A program made the position numbers and the translations under genes. From an uncultured Clostridia bacterium (GTDB taxonomy: Bacteria; Bacillota; Clostridia; Oscillospirales; Ruminococcaceae), in assembly GCA_947385505.1 (NCBI GenBank), contig CANDLP010000132.1, forward strand, positions 1 through 6,800: DNA of 6,800 nt. The letters are read 5' to 3'. Shown here in pieces: positions 5,285 through 6,800 of this stretch (positions are counted from its first letter, which is position 1; every line of letters begins with the position of its first letter). The notes beneath the pieces are model-generated. The model was not told the DNA's origin. It did not search any database and saw only the letters and a program-made list of their open reading frames with translations.

Positions 5285-6800
5285 TTAATGCGTATCAAAC
5301 CATGTTTTTCCGATTTTAACATCAACGGTAAGCGGTACCGACATTTGTATGCAGCTTTCCATTTCTTCCTTCAGAAGCCGAGCCGCTTTTTCGGCGCAGC
5401 TTTGATCCGCTTCAACTATAAGCTCATCATGAACCTGAAGTATCAGACGGGCGTTCAGATTTTCCGATTTCAGCCTTTTGTATACCTTTATCATCGCAAG
5501 CTTTATAATATCCGCGGCGGTGCCTTGAATCGGCGTGTTCATGGCAATACGCTTTGCCGCCGCCTGAACTATTTTGTTTGAAGCGTTTATTTCGGGAATA
5601 TACCTGCGTCTGCCGAACATTGTTTCCACATAAAGGTTTTTCTTTGCATTTTCGGCGGTGCTTTTCATAAAGCCGTCCACTCCGCTGTATTTGGAAAGAT
5701 AAGCTTCAATATATTTCTTGGCTTCCGCCACCGAAACCCCTATATCTTTTGCCAGCGAAAAGGCTCCTATGCCGTAGACAATGCCGAAGTTTACCGCCTT
5801 TGCCCTTGAACGAAGTTCGGGGGTTACCCAATCTATTGGCTGATTAAACACCTGCGAAGCGGTAATGGTGTGTATGTCGTCGCCGTTCAGAAAAGCCTCC
5901 TGCATTATTTTATCGTCGGCAAGGTGAGCCAATACTCTAAGCTCGATCTGCGAATAGTCGGCGTCTACCAGCAGACAGCCTTCTTTTGCGGTAAAAAAGC
6001 GGCGCATATTTTTACCAAGCTCCGTGCGAACGGGAATATTCTGAATATTCGGTTCCGCGCTGCTTATTCTGCCGGTACGGGTCTCGGTTTGCTTAAAAGT
6101 GGAATGAATACGTCCGTCCTCTTTTACGGCGGCTTTAAGTCCGCTGACATAAGTAGACTGAAGCTTTGAAAAGGCGCGGTAGTCGGAGATAAGCGGCACT
6201 ATCGGGTGCTTATCCATCAGTTCTTCAAGTACGTCGGCGTTGGTGGAATAGCCTGTCTTGGTCTTTTTTCCGCTGGGCAAAGCCAATTTTTCAAATAACA
6301 CCGTACCCAACTGTTTGGGAGATAAAATATTGAATTTTTCTTCCGCCAGCTCGTAAATTTTTTCCTCGGTGCTGTCGATTTTTGTCTTAAGTTCTTCTCC
6401 GAAGCTGTCTATTCCCTCCAAGTCAACCTTTACTCCGTCTATCTCCATTGAAGTCAACACTTCGGCGAGTGGGATTTCTATATCGTCGAGTATTTTTTTC
6501 AGTTTTTCAGAGCGGATTTTTTCAGCCAAACGCGTGTTTAGTTCATAAAGACAGGCGGGAAGCTCCTCGTCGGATTCCGCCGCTTTAACTCTGTATTCGG
6601 CGCAAAGCTTTTCAAAGCTGTAATCCGAAGAGCTTACGTTAAGCAGATAAGCGCTTAAGGTAGTATCGAAAACCGCGTTTTTTACCCTGATACCTTTAGG
6701 CATTGCATAGGCATACAATCCTTTCAGATCGAATGTGCGCTTTTCCGTATCGCATTCCAATACCGGTTTTATTTCACTTTCCGAGTGGTATTTTTTCAAC
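5285..6800 (-). CDS. polA: DNA polymerase I, C-terminal part (5' end beyond the window)
   Basis: 505 codons less the edge base are visible, covering the end of the 3'-5' exonuclease-like domain and the whole polymerase domain; the 5'-3' nuclease part lies to the right. Counting from 6799: TGRISSAEPNIQNIP (242-256); motif A DYSQIELR (281-288, catalytic Asp281); motif B RSRAKAVNFGIVYG (330-343, with Arg330, Lys334, Phe338 and Tyr342 in the places of E. coli 754, 758, 762 and 766); motif C QVHDE (455-459, catalytic Asp458). Known: Pol I fills gaps and removes Okazaki primers. The exonuclease-like domain (FDLKGLYAYAM near 23-33, then FDTTLSAYLLN) lacks the Asp of the E. coli NLKYD motif and resembles Bacillus Pol I, so proofreading is probably absent. 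Phe338 is the residue known to favour exclusion of dideoxynucleotides. The TTG at 6799 is an internal Leu codon, not the start. It is the first visible gene of the operon with the phosphatase and rimI. Confidence 0.97.
   Translation of the reverse strand, partial: LKKYHSESEIKPVLECDTEKRTFDLKGLYAYAMPKGIRVKNAVFDTTLSAYLLNVSSSDYSFEKLCAEYRVKAAESDEELPACLYELNTRLAEKIRSEKLKKILDDIEIPLAEVLTSMEIDGVKVDLEGIDSFGEELKTKIDSTEEKIYELAEEKFNILSPKQLGTVLFEKLALPSGKKTKTGYSTNADVLEELMDKHPIVPLISDYRAFSKLQSTYVSGLKAAVKEDGRIHSTFKQTETRTGRISSAEPNIQNIPVRTELGKNMRRFFTAKEGCLLVDADYSQIELRVLAHLADDKIMQEAFLNGDDIHTITASQVFNQPIDWVTPELRSRAKAVNFGIVYGIGAFSLAKDIGVSVAEAKKYIEAYLSKYSGVDGFMKSTAENAKKNLYVETMFGRRRYIPEINASNKIVQAAAKRIAMNTPIQGTAADIIKLAMIKVYKRLKSENLNARLILQVHDELIVEADQSCAEKAARLLKEEMESCIQMSVPLTVDVKIGKTWFDTH

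Noticed and set aside
6797..6799. TTG at the right edge as a start codon for polA.
   Set aside because: The protein begins in the middle of the exonuclease-like domain here, so this is an internal Leu codon of a longer gene.

Overview
The window looks like a chromosomal segment of a low-to-moderate GC Firmicute, most likely a Clostridia member of the Oscillospiraceae/Ruminococcaceae type. I infer this from strong GGAGG-type ribosome binding sites, very A/T-rich spacers between moderately GC coding regions, the EF-G-like (EF-G2 type) GTPase, and a Pol I with a Bacillus-like degenerate exonuclease site. No rRNA, tRNA, CRISPR array, transposase or phage gene is visible. The genus cannot be fixed from the sequence alone.

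Layout. (1) Positions 1-1490, minus strand: the first 496 codons of an EF-G-like translational GTPase whose C-terminal part lies beyond the left edge. (2) Positions 1491-1819: an A/T-rich divergent spacer with a candidate promoter for each flanking gene. (3) Positions 1820-2458, plus strand: a phosphoribosyltransferase-fold protein related to orotate phosphoribosyltransferases, with an altered PRPP loop. A strong bidirectional terminator follows at 2486-2519. (4) Positions 2526-4297, minus strand: a small regulatory operon made of an ECF-type sigma factor, an overlapping single-pass membrane protein that is probably its anti-sigma factor, and a 42-codon ORF overlapping the end of the latter. 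(5) Positions 4378-6800, minus strand: a second operon running polA (5' part outside the window), a low-molecular-weight protein tyrosine phosphatase-family gene, then rimI, ending in a hairpin terminator whose loop overlaps the rimI stop codon.

The genes do not form one pathway. The EF-G-like protein and RimI both concern the ribosome; Pol I is DNA repair and replication; the phosphatase is a probable signalling or arsenate-reductase-like enzyme; the sigma/anti-sigma pair is an envelope-to-nucleus-style signalling module with an unrecognised sensor domain. The parts most worth attention are the uncharacterised sigma/anti-sigma/small-ORF operon, a perfect 15-bp inverted repeat inside the phosphatase coding sequence, and two proteins (EF-G-like and PRTase-like) whose nucleotide-binding motifs depart from the family consensus.
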